Source: Cristatella mucedo (taxonomy: Eukaryota; Bryozoa; Phylactolaemata; Cristatellidae). From it: 64,000 nucleotides of DNA. The translations under genes were made by a program, and so were the position numbers. Location of the stretch: the NCBI GenBank assembly GCA_009760855.2, contig WPIO01000004.1, forward strand, positions 10,845,501 to 10,909,500. Reading direction: 5' to 3'. The notes under the pieces were generated by a model. It did no database searches. It saw nothing but the letters and a program-made list of their open reading frames with translations, and was not told the origin of the DNA. Shown here in pieces: positions 22,796 to 35,797 of this stretch (position 1 is the stretch's first letter; every line of letters starts with the position of its first letter).

Positions 22796-25399
22796 CCTCA
22801 TGGTATAGCCGTCATCCATGAAGCTTTCGCAACATCCTAATTGCTCTGTAGCTTCACGAGCATCGGGACCGCAATGCTTCAAAGATATCGGCCTGGATTT
22901 GTTTGGCTGATTCCTTGATTCGCAAATGCTGCTGCGGTTACAGTGGCTAAGCTGTCACCCAGTAGTTAAAAGCAGGCAGCTATTTCTGAAGCTGCTTCCT
23001 CGTCTGCCTGATTGGCAATATCCAGCACGGCAAACAGTTAATTATGGAGCAAGAGGAGATGGCAGCCGGCAGGCAGCCTGGGACATGACTTCTCTCTCAT
23101 GCTGCAGTCCTCATCCGGCTGCTGCCTCTCTTGCCCGCTCGCTCACATTCAGGTAATTGCGCAAGCGTGCCTCACCCCGGCCGTTGCCCGTTGTGCACTG
23201 TATCTGCTGTTCGCGTCCTCGGTAGCTTTTGCTGGAATTCTCGAGGAAAAGACAGCCTCTGAGCATAGACATCTAGTGGCAGTGGCTTAGCTAACGCAGT
23301 AACTGCCTTGATGTCTGGCAGAAGCATTTTTATGTGCAAGTGATTGTGCAGAGGCATTCGGCCTGGGGTCGGCAAATGAGTTTGGAGTGACAGTCGGAAG
23401 CGATGTTCAGAAAAACTTGTGGCTTGCCTTTAGTAGCTTTGCGCATTTACAATATAACAGTGTTCCAAAAGGTTTTGGCTTTTACTCAGAGATAGAGAGA
23501 GGGGAAGAGGGAGAGAATGGACAGACCAACCAACTAGGGTGTCAAGCCTTCACCTTGACATCATCTACCAGTCACAGGAAACCTGAGGGCAGGCCCTGCA
23601 TCCCTTCTCAATCCCTAAGACCATGATAAGAGCTGGATGCCAAGAAGCGAATAGCCACACTAAACACACGAGCATAACGACAGGTAGCAATAAAAAAGCG
23701 AGTTCGACTGCCAGGTGAGCTTCCAAACCCCAAGGCTGCAGTGAAGGTGAGCAGCAGGTGGAGGAGCAAGTTAGCAAGCATCTTGAAAGAAATCACACGG
23801 CGACATAGGGACAGTATTGCTCCTGAATTGCCAACTTTAAAGGCGCACGATGTGAAGGACATCAAGTGGAGACAAACGACCAAGATGGGCTTCTGGTACG
23901 ATTTGCTTCCGAAGTGCCATATGTAGTCCAAAATCTAGGCACAAACAGGCACGTATCGTTGAGACTGAGCAAGCTCGTTGGAAGGTGGTCTGAGAGACAC
24001 GCCTGTGCTAAATCAGGGAAACGACCCCTCAAGCTGCTTAAATAGCAGCCTGATGCCCGAGAGAGAGAGGTACTAATAACCATGAGTTATTGTGGTTTTT
24101 CAGAGAACAGTCAGCACAGTGCTCCTACAAGCTGCAGGCTGCAGGCAGCCTTCAGTGCCCCTCACAGGCCTCTCAGGTGCTCTCGAGGTAAGGCTTCAAG
24201 CTGTCAAATGTGCATTCCTAAAGAAAATAATGCCTCCTCAGTAGACAGAGCAGACAAACAAACATCGTGTTTAGTCGGTAAGCAACGTTCTGCAACTGTT
24301 TTCTTCTCTCCGGTCACCCTAACAAAGCCTGCTGCCGGTCTCACAGTGCCTGAACAAATCGAACAAGGTCCAGCTGGACCGTAGCTCCTCCCCCCCTATC
24401 GCGATGTCTAGAGAAGGCTGCCTCAGGCAGCCAACTGCTCTCGAGTCTCGGCCGGCAAGTAGCTCGGAAGCATTTCACGAGAGACGACTCTCGAACGACG
24501 ACCGTTGCTACCTTGTATTGTTGCCTTACCTGATGCACGTTGTCGAACTCCTTTAGAGACTTTTGCAACTAAATGGCAATGGTGAGGTGAAAACTCGCAC
24601 AGTTGCTAGCCAACATCACCTCGAAACAAGGCGCTGTGACTACAGATGTCAGGGCGAAAAGTGAGTGTAGCTGAGCGGCTACAAGCAGGAGCGCTTTGCC
24701 ACGGAAGATTGCAGATGAATAGTGAACCGGACGTAATTGAAATCTGAAGTGGCTTTTCACTCACACGACTCACGCGATAGTGGAAAGCATGATCAACGAC
24801 ACGCATGCATGACCTGATACTTCCTCAGCTTCATCAGCCCAATTTTTGCGGAACAGCAACTGCTTGGCGACTCAAGTAGAGAAGCGCTGCTGGATCACCC
24901 AGCAGCGCTGCTTAGAGAAGCACTGCTGGATCACCCAGCAGCATGCTACTGCTCATGCTCACCAACAAACCCAGCATGGCTAGAGCAGTCGGGAGAGCGC
25001 CGCCGAGCACTGCTGGTACGCTAGGGTTGTAACCGAAGGTTAAATGGTACACCGGTTAGTAAGGGGTGACCATATGCCGGCTCGTGGAGGCACGGTTTTG
25101 TTGTCAGGCAGTCAGTAAGTTGGAGAGTCAAGCCGCATGCAGAGGATAAGTCAATGCACGTTGTTTCGGCATCACCTCTGCAGCCACTAGAGGCCAGCAC
25201 TATTGCTCGTTATCCACTTGCATTGCTGGCATCTGACAGGCAAACTGCTTTTATCAAGCAGCCAGACCTGGCGAGAGAGGCTGGTCTGGTGACTGACGCA
25301 CGATCAGACAAACGGACAGGCTGCCCTCGGCTTGAATTCGAAGGACAGGATGGGAAAGGGAGCGCTGGACAGAAGGGAGTGACACACTTACCTGCCAGA
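22796..25399. other. No supported gene
   Basis: Includes the paired hairpins at 24.9 kb. The longer open frames lack conserved motifs and splice context. Confidence 0.4.
24883..24940. repeat. Tandem pair of hairpins
   Basis: AGCGCTGCTGG/CCAGCAGCGCT (11-bp stem, loop ATCAC), followed by a second, imperfect copy of the same hairpin unit (GCACTGCTGGATCACCCAGC). Confidence 0.88.
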
Positions 25400-25570
25400 C
25401 GCTTCAGCACCGGTTGTACCACTGCCACTGCACTTGGGCGACCGCCGGCTAGCGACAAACAGAAAAAGCTTCGTAAACACTTCAACCGATCGCCCGGCTG
25501 AGCCTCGGCCAGTTGGCTCTTGTCTCTCTCTCTCTCTCTCTCTCTGTGTCTCTCTCTCAACTATCTCGTA
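25400..25570 (+). repeat. Direct duplicate block, copy 1
   Basis: About 170 bp (GCTTCAGCACCGGTTGTACC ... CAACTATCTCGTA) recur at 28563-28781 with no difference that I could see except the length of the CT run (about 36 against about 84 bases). Confidence 0.92.
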
Positions 25571-28562
25571 AGCTCTCGCCCCCTTTCGGACTGTCAGCGA
25601 ACGACCGGCCGACCGAGCCCTACAGCTGGTCAACTAATTGTGCAGGGGGCAGGCTTGTACCACCCACAATAAGCAGGGGTGTGGAACCCAGCCGAAAAAC
25701 CAGTGTACTCGGACACGCCTCTCACGTTGACTCCGCCCCTAGGATCAATATTAATGATGGGCAATAGCTAATCTCGGGCGACCGGCGACCTGCCTACCGA
25801 ACCCCTGCTGCTGTAATTGCTTTCTCGGCAATCAATAGCGGCCGCCGAGACGTTTGTCACCGCATCAGATACTGTTGAACGCATAGCTCGCGAGCATCGC
25901 CATGCCCACTAGTCACGCCGACCCGACCCGACCCGACCGCGCCCCCTAGTCCAGCAGCGGCCCTCTCCCACCTCCCATCGCTGTCTGCTGCTGGCTCTGG
26001 GCAAGGCAGGCGGTGACAGCCGAAACTCCGCCGCCCGAAGTGTGCCGAGATTCGGATGGCGGCAGATTTCCTCCGAGGTCTGCTGACACGCCCACCTCGA
26101 CCGAGGGGGCGAAGAATTGCTCCGTGCACCCGTCGTCGTCGTGCGAGCTTCGGCTCTCCCTTGAGCGCAGCGAGGCAATATCTGCCCAACTTGAAAGACT
26201 TGTTCGTAACGCCTCGGTTAGAATATGAGGTTCGCTGCCTGCCTTGCACGTAGACCAAATCAATTGTTGATAGCGATCGCCCGTTGCTGATGATCGCTCC
26301 GCTCTCGTCCGATGTAGATTTCGTACTCGGCCGGCTTGCCTTCTCATTGTCAAGCAAGATGGCCGCGACCGATCGCTGGACTTCCACCTCCTAGTTCGTG
26401 CTCGTATCTCACTCTTAGCAGCTGTAACTAAGCACATGCATGCAAATCTTCCGCTCAGTATATAATATATATATATATATTATATATATATATTAAATCT
26501 TCCGCTCAGTATATAATATATATATATATATATACTATAATATATATATATATATATAATATAGTAAATCTTCCGATCAGTAGCGCAAATGTGAAACCGA
26601 CTGGCACAAAAATGAAGAATGCGGGCCGCATAGCCGGTAAATCTTATTCGCAATGAGGGATACTAACTCTAGTCTTCTGGGTAGATTAGGAGACAGGTTC
26701 GGTTAGTTAGGACTATAGAGGTTCGAGAAACAATTGTAATGCGATGACTCCTGCATTCTAGCAAGTTCGTGGGTCGGTTTATTAATGGCGACCGTTAGCC
26801 ACCTTGCGGCTGCTTAGGCACCCTGTCCTGACTGACGGGATACCGTCTCAACTGGCAGTGAACATGGTTAGTGAAACGGAGAGGGTCAGGTCACGTTCTA
26901 GTAGGACCGTCTCACTGATCGGTAGCCCCCACATTGTTTCCTCCTGCTAGGCGTCGGCAGTTCCGTTTGAGCTGGACATTAAGTAATTAGTCCCCAGCAT
27001 TTTCGAACACCATTTACTTCTATGTCACGAGCTCCTAATTATAAATAGCGGGCTAAACCAAGAAAACCGACAGCAAAACCTTTTATAGGATCTGTTGTCG
27101 AGTACTCATATCTGGCCGTCGGTCATCCTTAATCGCACCATTAGCGTGGCGGTCGATCGGCAATAACTCTCCTTCTCAATTGCCGTACATCTAGATTTGT
27201 GGCTAAACTCAAGCAACCTGGCCTTAAGATAACCAAAAAACAAGACATGGGACCCGCCCCTGGAATCCGGCATGAGTCAAGGCAATGCATTCCCGAATAA
27301 AGTAAGCACATTCTTAGGACATTCATACGGAAGGAGGCAGGGCTCGCTAGCCATCACTTTGGACCAGCACTGCTCACTGTGGGTCAGAGACGCTCCCTTA
27401 GCCTACCTAGGATAGGCTGCCTCTGGAAGATGACTGCGACATCAACAGCAGCTGCTTTGCAATCGCTCTGATATGTGAACGCAGTCCCCTGCTTCTCTGC
27501 CGTCGACTGCAGAGGATTTGTCCTAAAGGTGGGAAAGAAGACTGGACACAATGTCGATCCGTAAGAGCCGAGTGTTGGGTCCACTTACCTGGCCTTCAGT
27601 CACTTAGACTAGCGAATGGTGGTTGCACCTTCGTCCCACGGTCACCGAAGGTCTGGCTTCCCTCCTCGGCTTGATCCCGGCTACCCCCTCGATGGATGCT
27701 AACGAACTGCATTCGTTCGAGGGGCTAGTAACTTGTCATGTGCCACCCGAAGTTAATCTTGACTCGGCCGCTCCACCCCCCCCCGTACCGCACGCTAGCC
27801 GGTGCACGAGAAGTGAAGTGAAAAGCAGCAGGTTACTAGCTGTGCTGTCGTCAGCTGCCTACGACTGTTAGCCACCGACACCAGTGCCAACTCCTTCATC
27901 TCGATCAGGGAGGCAGCAGGGGCGTAGCCGGTAAAAGCCAGGGCTTCTTAAAGGGCAAGAGCTCAACCTTGCCAATCCTGACGGCGGCGGCGGTGGCGGC
28001 GGGGACTGCAGAATGGCAGCCTCCCTCCCTCTAGACCCCTACGTAGCCACTTTTCTGCCGAATCTCCCATGCACGGCAGCTGCCGCTACAGCGAGCGTAG
28101 TAAAGTAAAACTTCGCAAAATGTAAATTCTGACTAGCTGACCAGGAGAGGGTGCAGACGCGTTCACTAGAGCTGAGCGGCGGCTCGACAAATATTCTTAG
28201 CGAGGAAACCTTGCGACGACACGCACTCATTAGGGGAAAAAATGTAAGTTTAACAAATATCGGCTGATCTGGCGAACTTGAATAGTTGGCAGCCCTATTT
28301 CGCCCTGCTTTCGATTCCAGTTTAGCTCATGCGAATAATATACGGTCACTTACTACAAAGCCTGAGTGCGCCTTCGCTAGCACGATTACCCGTCACCCTT
28401 AAATCCCGAGGCCCCAGAAGCACTCACAAACTCTTCCGCGACCTGAAGGCTGTCACCTAGTTTGATGTGCCGCAACCCTGAAGGTGCGAGGGGCGGTGCG
28501 ATCAGCTCTCGAGAGCTCTCGCCTGAGAGTTTTGCCACTCGTACTGAGCACGAGCTGGAGCT
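25571..28562. other. GC-rich stretch then unique sequence, no assigned gene
   Basis: 25.8-26.4 kb is CpG-rich, with a short GACCC repeat (25920-25940) and several open frames on both strands. The rest shows a GGCGGC cluster near 27980 and otherwise nothing identified. Confidence 0.35.
26440..26582. repeat. Tandem unit AAATCTTCCGCTCAGTA plus TA run, 3 copies
   Basis: The 17-base motif AAATCTTCCGCTCAGTA occurs at about 26445, 26494 and 26564 (last with one change), separated by TA-rich spacers of unequal length. Confidence 0.85.
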
Positions 28563-28683
28563 CGCTTCAGCACCGGTTGTACCACTGCCACTGCACTTGG
28601 GCGACCGCCGGCTAGCGACAAACAGAAAAAGCTTCGTAAACACTTCAACCGATCGCCCGGCTGAGCCTCGGCCAGTTGGCTCT

Positions 28684-28760
<77 letters not shown>

Positions 28761-28781
28761 CTCTCTCTCAACTATCTCGTA
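28563..28781 (+). repeat. Direct duplicate block, copy 2, with longer CT run
   Basis: The second copy, 3.16 kb away in the same orientation. Sequence outside the block differs completely on both sides. Confidence 0.92.
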
Positions 28782-28959
28782 CTGAGCTGGAGATTCAGTG
28801 GAAACCTCGGATGATCGGTTCGGCACGCCGAGCTCGCCGCTCGCTGCCACCGACAGGTCCAGGCATGCGAGTAGACGCGCTCGCCCTGCAGCGCCACTCG
28901 CCGCCGCCGGTGCGAGCTGGGTAGGATTGCTCTTTTACCGCCTGCGCACCTGTTGCGAA

Positions 28960-29060
28960 ATGGCGAAGCTTACAACGACGCTCTCTCCGCTGCCCGCGAA
29001 GCGATCGCGGCTGCTGGGGCGCGAGCTCGCTGTCGCCTTCTGCTTCGACTTGGGAAAGAT
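28960..29060 (+). CDS. Weak candidate first exon
   Basis: From ATG 28960, in a good initiation context (GCGAAATGG), the frame reads MAKLTTTLSPLPAKRSRLLG then RELAVAFCFDLGK, with a possible donor near 29062 (ATAG|GTTACC). It sits at the edge of a GC-rich stretch. There is no homology I recognise; chance is a real possibility. Confidence 0.18.
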
Positions 29061-29282
29061 AGGTTACCTGTTACTGCTTTGGGTATAAGAAAGGTGCGCG
29101 TGGACTGGCAAGAGCGAGCTGATTGAGCGACGACGATTAAAGAGGAAAGCCAGCCCTTGCGTCTGAATGCGAGTCATTCAGCTTCAGCTGTATCGGTACA
29201 TAGCCGGAAGCTCTTTACGAGAGCCTAGCCTTGACCTCAGAGCGGCATGGCCCGACGTCGCTGGAAGCGGAGCGAAGTAAAC

Positions 29283-29425
29283 GTCACGCTTACTCAGCAA
29301 CCTCATTTACACAGCGGCAAAAGAGCCTCGGCCGCTGTCTTAATTGCCCGCTTGCCGCAGTGGGCAATGAAGAACTGCCTACTGCAGAACTCGAGCCCGT
29401 GATGTCGTTCGTGAAGTGCGAGCAC
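29283..29425 (-). mobile_element. SINE-B copy, diverged
   Basis: Minus strand: GGGCTCGAGTTCTGCAGTAG, a TTATTGCC-like segment, CAGCGGCCGAGGCTCTTTTG and CCGCTGTGTAAATGAGGTTG. Confidence 0.6.
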
Positions 29426-29824
29426 CTTGCGCCGTCGTGCGGCACTTGCCCTCACAGTAAGACGGGCCCGTGGAAGACGTGCGTCTCTTAGGCTCGCTCA
29501 GATTTACTTTAAATGACTTCGCAGTCTGATGCCGGAGGTCTAGCGGACAATACGGATTCTATATGATGTAAAAAATATGCTCGTCGTAACGAAAGTAAAA
29601 TTACTATAGGCTGCCAGTGCTCGCGCCGCTCCGAATACATTTCCATAAGAGCAGCCTCGGTCGTTTATAGACGGCTTGTGTTGTCAATATTTAACGAGGA
29701 AGTCAAGCAGCCTGTCGAAAATAATTGCTCGTGTAGCCGCAAAACTGTGCCAGGCCAAAGTAGTCAGCAACTGCGACGCCGCTAAAAACGCGACAATCCC
29801 TAAGACATTTAGCAAGGTTAATTC

Positions 29825-30105
29825 GCGCGGCCGTGGATCGAGCACATTTAGCAGCGTTTAGGCGTAATTTTAAGAGATTACATAGTGGCCTAGTTGACGA
29901 CCTTTACAAAGAAGCTAAATGCACCTGCTCCTCGCAGTATTTCCTGGGCCCGTGCGATTCGTCCTTCATGGTGTGCTACTGCGTGCTGACATCATTCATG
30001 TTACCGCTACAAATATTGACATACTTCTTTTCCGCATATATAAAGTGTTTAGAAATAGATATAGTTACCTCAGCTCGCAATAAAAATGCTTTATTATTAT
30101 TATCC
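29825..30105 (+). mobile_element. Diverged L1x-like 3' fragment
   Basis: Reads LAAFRRNFKRLHSGLVDDLY, then a stretch resembling the L1x 3' UTR (GATTCGTCCTTCATGGTGTG..., GTGCTGACATCATTCATG), a tail AAGTGTTTAGAAATAGATAT, and a final ATTATTATTAT. Much more diverged than the other copies. Confidence 0.6.
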
Positions 30106-30379
30106 GTGTCACACCTATGCCACGAGACACTGTTAATGTTGAGAGCGACAATTCTCCGTTGAGAAAAGGGTTCTTGGCCGGAAACAGTGCTTCTTGGCCG
30201 AAAACAAAGCGTAGAGTCTATGTTTTTCACATATTTCGTTCACATTTGATACTTTTTTGCTTTTTTTCAAGCAGATTTGGGCTTTTCCTGCAGATTGTAC
30301 TGGTACGGGTCATAATAACGGCTACAAACTTGCATAGTGCCGGGAGAAAGCTATATCTCCGAGAGAGTAGTGATACCAT

Positions 30380-30910
30380 TCGTAACTCCACAAAGCTAAA
30401 GCGCCAAAGATGACGTACACATACAAGTTTTCGATTGCGTACTCAAAGCCCCGGCGCCTTTCGGTGTACGTGCGGTAGCCAACGGTCTTTATCCGATGCA
30501 CGGCGAGAAAGCGAGGGACGTGGCTGATTCAGGACAGTTGGGGAAGTAATTAGCATAGAAACGGTAGCACCGGATGGCTAGAAAGGATGTTCAAGAGTCG
30601 GCAGCATGAAAGAAAATATCATTGGGAAGCAGTTGCGGGAATGACTTCCATAATCTTGGGCCGGCCTGGCCGAAGATTCTGCTGTCAACAGTCTGTGAGG
30701 ATAAGCAGGAGGCACTAATTTGCTTGCCCTATAAACGCAAGAACCGTTTGGCTACACAAACTATCATTAAATTTAAGCGACCGACTTGAGAGAAGCTCTT
30801 TATGCAGCCGGTGGCGAGTAGCTGTCGCGCCAACAGCTTTATTTCGTGCAGCCCAGATCAGAAGCTAGGGTCTGCTAAAGAAGCGCATCGCAGATAGCCT
30901 TGCGTAGCCC
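30380..30910 (-). mobile_element. Diverged L2x LINE fragment
   Basis: The order of landmarks is the L2x one: AACTCCACAAAGC, TTTCGGTGTACGTGCGGTAG, GATTCAGGACAGTTGGGGAA, GAGTCGGCAGCATGAAAG and ATCTTGGGCCGGCC. Identity is clearly lower than in the other copies; the left and right limits are approximate. Confidence 0.6.
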
Positions 30911-31294
30911 AGCCAGTCAGTCGGTCAATAGCAGGTCGTCCCATAGATACCAAGCAGTTCTCTTTCCGAGTCTTTCAGAGAGCTGGTTAAGTGATGCAGG
31001 CTGTCGCGGTGGTAAGTCGTAGGTAGTTCCAGATCGCCATTCGGCTATTGCATAGATAATGCCTAATACCAAAGGTGGCTACAGTTTGTCGTCAGAGATC
31101 AATTGCAATCTTCCCTACTACCCACCATTATCGCCGAATGTAAAGATGATGGTATCTTGGTGCTTAGTGTAACTTAGGTTTTTAATCAGGTCCTGTGAGC
31201 TCTCAGGTCCTTTGAGCCCTGACAGCTCGGACATCCGAGTCTCCGTCCTCTCGAAATCATACCGAGTGAGGTAGTGTACCAATGAAAGGGGCTG

Positions 31295-31490
31295 CTGTCT
31301 TTGTTGATTACTTGCATGCTGACCCTGTGCATATCCCCTCTAAGCGTATAGTGTTTGTTGTCATTGAGCATGCTACCACTAACAATTCGGCTATGCTTTC
31401 TTGGCAGAATATGTAAAATGCCTAGAAAGAGATTAAATTGTCTGAGGGCGCTATACAAATATATTATATTATTATATTATTATATTTTGC
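31295..31490 (+). mobile_element. L1x LINE 3' UTR fragment
   Basis: Contains TTGCATGCTGACCCTGTGCAT, AATGCCTAGAAAGAGATTAAA, GAGGGCGCTATACAA and an ATATT-type run. Severely 5' truncated. Confidence 0.7.
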
Positions 31491-31768
31491 CAGAAGCAGA
31501 CTAGCTGGAGGGGCGCGACAGGAATGGGACTAGTCGGCTACAGCGTTACGTTGCGAACGGCTGGAGCTTCCGTCTGAAAGAACACAGCCACGCCCCCTAC
31601 GAAAACGTGGCCGAGTGCGAGGATGCATGACAGCGGGCGCCTAACGGCAAACTCACCAGTCGCGCTCCTACATCAGCGCCTTCGAGGAACTGAACGAATG
31701 CTTTTGGATGTCTAGTCTGTTAGTTGTCTTTTCCATTCAGTCCTCGAAGAACTTTCAAGAGTGACAGG

Positions 31769-31802
31769 AGGAGAGAGAGTGGGAGAGGGAGAGAGAGAGA
31801 GA
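31769..31802. repeat. (GA)-rich short tract
   Basis: GAGAGAGAGTGGGAGAGGGA followed by a GA run. Confidence 0.85.
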
Positions 31803-32889
31803 GGTTCTCGAATTTGTTCAGGCATCGTTGGGGAGTGATTTTTCGCAAAATTTTACTGGTCAAAGAAGAGTAAGTTCGCCTCACGAGTGGCAAGAGCTCA
31901 GGTCATCACCAAATAGGGCAGCTTCCAGGCAGCAGGCGGTCAATTTTACGTAAGCCATCACCCCTAGCTCAGAGTACTCAGATGTTGCTATTTTGCTAAG
32001 GCATCATTTCAATTTATCTTTAACGCTTTTCTATTTTCTCTAGGTCGCGCAAGTACACGGGGCTGTCTTGTCTGCTGCACGGACTCCGGGAAATGAGGCG
32101 ACTAATGGCCGGTATGCTACTTCAACAGACGTCATTTCCTCTTATCGCCATTTGTTGAGAGGGCCCTGGCTTAAAAGGGTTGCGTACCACTTCAGGATCG
32201 GACACCGTAGGGATAGGTAAGGCTTAGAACTGGCTAAAAGGATGCCTGCGGCGAATGATCTCCCAATGGGTCTCTAGTAGAGGAGATTAAAGAGACATCG
32301 GGAGAGTAAAGAGGTTTTCTAGACCCCTACGACTACAAGACTATCGAGTCTCTGAAGTGTACGTGCTAGGCTACAGAATTACCTGAAATCAGCGAAGCCA
32401 ACTATGCCTGGTCGGCGTTTGTCGTCTACAGATCTTAGCGGTCGCCTGTGGGTGCCTGGTCGATGTAACCAGGCGCTTGCTTACAGGTGTGTTTGCACAA
32501 AAAGGAGCAGCAGGTTTTCAATACCCCATAGGCTCAATTTCGTGCATCGTTTATAAAACTTGTAAATACTATGAGCACACGGCCAGTCGATAGTAATTAT
32601 TATATTCATATGCGAAGCGCAGCTAAAAGGAGGAATCAGCATCTTTAAGATGTCTGACATCTGATCGCTCAATTGCTATACAGTCAAGTGCAAGTCTTCT
32701 GTCTGTCAATCAGACTGCTGAGCAGAGAAGGAATGAAAATAGGCTGCATAACGTCACTTCCAATTACCTCCTATCTATATCCACTATGTAACCCGTCGTA
32801 TGAATGCCTAACTACAAGTCTGTCAGGTAGACCTTCTACTTGCTTGGTTGACACGTCGATGGCCACATGTGCACTGGCTAACGTTTTTG

Positions 32890-32940
32890 ATGCGAGACGC
32901 AGAAGATTTGACCAGCGGTTAAATCTTCTGCGTCTCGCAT
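32890..32940. repeat. Inverted repeat, 20-bp perfect stem, 11-base loop
   Basis: ATGCGAGACGCAGAAGATTT at 32890-32909 and its exact reverse complement at 32921-32940; loop GACCAGCGGTT. Confidence 0.96.
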
Positions 32941-33574
32941 TACTTCAAACTATTGTTCTTTCACATGGTCATGGCTAGGCAAGGGCGATATTCTCGACTG
33001 CTGTCGCAATCGCTACGATAATAGCTCGAGGAAATATATGCAACCTCATCCAGTTGCTAGCGAAATACCTTCGGGACATTAGCAACTAGTGGTAGTGGCC
33101 ATATACAAGCCTACTCTCACAGGCATGTGCACACATCCCATTGGATGTCTAAAAATTTTCCAGGAACCAATTTCGAAAGGAATGGCATACATCGCTGCTT
33201 TCCAAAAGACGAGCACGCTAGGTTTTCGCGCTGCTCGGAGATGTCTTGGACAAGGTAACAAGATAAGTAGCTACGAAGCGCTAGCCCACTGACAAAGTGG
33301 AGCTGCCTGGGATGCTCCGGCAAGAGACGTTGATTGAGCACGAGTCGACTCATTATTTCGCCCGTGGCATTGCATCAGGGACTCACAACGAAATTTTTCC
33401 GAACAGACTGTTCTCGTCGCTCGGTGTCCTTGGAATATGTCAGGGTGAGTTTTCTAGGCTTAGCTGTAGTTCGTTTAAGGCAGCCCTCTGGCTCCTCTTA
33501 CATTACAGGACTGAAAAGAATCAAAGGGTCACCATCACAAATATTTTGTCCCTTTGCTCGGCTGTACCATACAG

Positions 33575-33650
33575 TATGACTGTAAAGCGCCTAGAAAGAG
33601 ATCGAGTTCTCTGAGGGCGCTTTATCAAGTGTACTAGTATTATTACTCCT
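33575..33650 (+). mobile_element. L1x LINE solo 3' tail
   Basis: Contains AAAGCGCCTAGAAAGAGATC and GAGGGCGCTTTATCAAGTG followed by a degenerate ATT run. Only the terminal 75 bp are present. Confidence 0.7.
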
Positions 33651-35737
33651 GTTCAACCGCGGTTCACATGGCTGCAGTTCTCGCGTGTGCTCATTGCTTG
33701 TTTTTCGTGTAGTTGTACAGCCAACTACCCCGTAGCCTTCAACTTGGCGTTGCTTCCCCTTGCTGTTAGGTCTATATTGTTTCCATCTGATGATTGCAAG
33801 GCAGCATTGCATCCATCCGTCCCGACAGCCCACAGTAAACCCGGACATGGGTACCCCAGACACTTCGGAGCTCCACCGTCGTGTGTAAGCCATGGGCGGT
33901 CAACAGCATTTCAACCTTGCTTACAAGGACTGCTGCCCGAAACGTTACACTTAACACCACGACATTCTCGAGCGAGAAGTCTTGGAAAGTCTACTAGCCA
34001 ATTGCAGAGCACCATTCATTGATCAGCCATTCAAGATCTCTGTTCTGTCTGCAACAAACACGTGGCTCGAAGGTGTTCGAAGTCAGCAGGCACTTAACGG
34101 TGGCGGCTGGATAGAGGCATGGCAATAACAGCAGCAGCTCCGTTGCCGACTCGAGTTAGGATCCGTATAAGTGCAGAGTCCACAGCTAAGAGGGAAAGAA
34201 TTAGTTGATGTGACAAATCCCACAGGCTTTATAAACCTAGATAGTTTACCTCGTGCACGATGATAAGTAATGACAGTAAGGGGTCCCAGTGATCCCGCTA
34301 TCTGTAGCGTGCAGGTTTCAGGTGTGATTCATAATTTCTAGAGCACCGAATTCCTGGGCATGATCTCATTGGCAGCAACTTGTACCACTACCAAAGGGTC
34401 TGAGCAGTTAAAACACTGCTGCTAGCAACATAGCTATAGGTGGAGCCACAATACAGACACAAGTAGCAATATAAATAAAAATATTTGCACAGTACACTAA
34501 GACAACTTTCTCAATCCGTGTGACCTGTCCTCTACGGATAAATGCTTATCTAAACTAGGTAGAAATGCAACTTTTCCTGCACATGTTAAATGACTAGAAA
34601 GAGATTTTGTTTTCTCACTGCATCATAAAAATATTTATTTATACTATTGGTGCATTTCTAGCTCCCTTTTAAATGTCGTCTAGTCAGAGGGAATATCACA
34701 CCGATCATAATGTGTGATAAATCACGGGTGCTCCGCAAGTGACAGCAGTGCCTAGTAGTACCAGCCGCTCCTCAACGATCGGCAAGACTAATGTTGCACC
34801 ATATAAGGCAGCTAGCTGGCCGAGGCAATTGTCTGGGCTGAGGTAGGCCAGGCATGTCGGCATTAGCTGAGGTAATGGTAAATCACGGCATTTCAGAAGC
34901 TGAGTACAAACTGGTGCAACTTTGATTCAGCGAAAATCTGATAGAGGACTCAACCTATCCTATCCACCCACTTCAGCCGTTTTGCAGGCAACCGATGGTA
35001 GGCCCCTCCTGAATCGTCAAGCCTTCTGCTTCTTTAGTAGGTTTGCCCTTGCATCCGGTGGCTACACCAAGACCAACTGCCAGCAACAACACACCAGGTA
35101 CAGGAGCCAGGAAGGGAGACTGGCAAATCGGCTACGGCCAGGATCATGATTTGCTCTGCAAGGGATGAAGGAGCAAAAAATAAAAGTTGCTCTTATTATC
35201 AGATGTCTGTGGCCTGCTTAGCCTAATCTGGACGGCTCAACCATAATCTGGGCTGCCAACTCTTATTCTGCAAGGCTACTTCCTGCTTGACTGGTTTACT
35301 AGTGGCATGCACGCACACAAACACGCACACACCTGCCGATAGACCAAAACCTGACCCATTCAGTTGCGACCAGGCTGCCACTCTGGCCAAGGCCAGAACT
35401 CGGGGCTCTGCTCGAGCACCAAATCCATACTCAAAGCTCTGCAGTCCGTTGTGAGGTCACATGTGTGACGGGACACGTGCACACCAGCACGTGTCACCAG
35501 CACCAGACTGCACGTGCGGGCAACACGAGCAGTGGTGTGGCAACTGATTGAACGTGCTCGTGCCGAAATCGCGGCATACTCTTCTTAACTACTTCAGTAT
35601 AGCAGGCTGGCCTTAATTTCTTCTTAAACGAGATTATTGAACACTCAGCCTTCTGGATTTATCCCTCCGAAAGTGCAGAAAATCAAGACCGTACAGGCAT
35701 ACATTCTTACGCTCAGATTGCCTCTTAAATAAATAAA

Positions 35738-35741
<4 letters not shown>
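33651..35741. other. No supported gene
   Basis: A possible old L1x-like tail lies at 34585-34640 (GACTAGAAAGAGATTTTGTT followed by AT-rich sequence). Otherwise no recognised feature. Confidence 0.35.

Positions 35742-35794
<53 letters not shown>
35742..35794. repeat. (TA)26 microsatellite
   Basis: An uninterrupted TA run that ends at a 13-bp hairpin. Confidence 0.95.
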
Positions 35795-35797
<3 letters not shown>

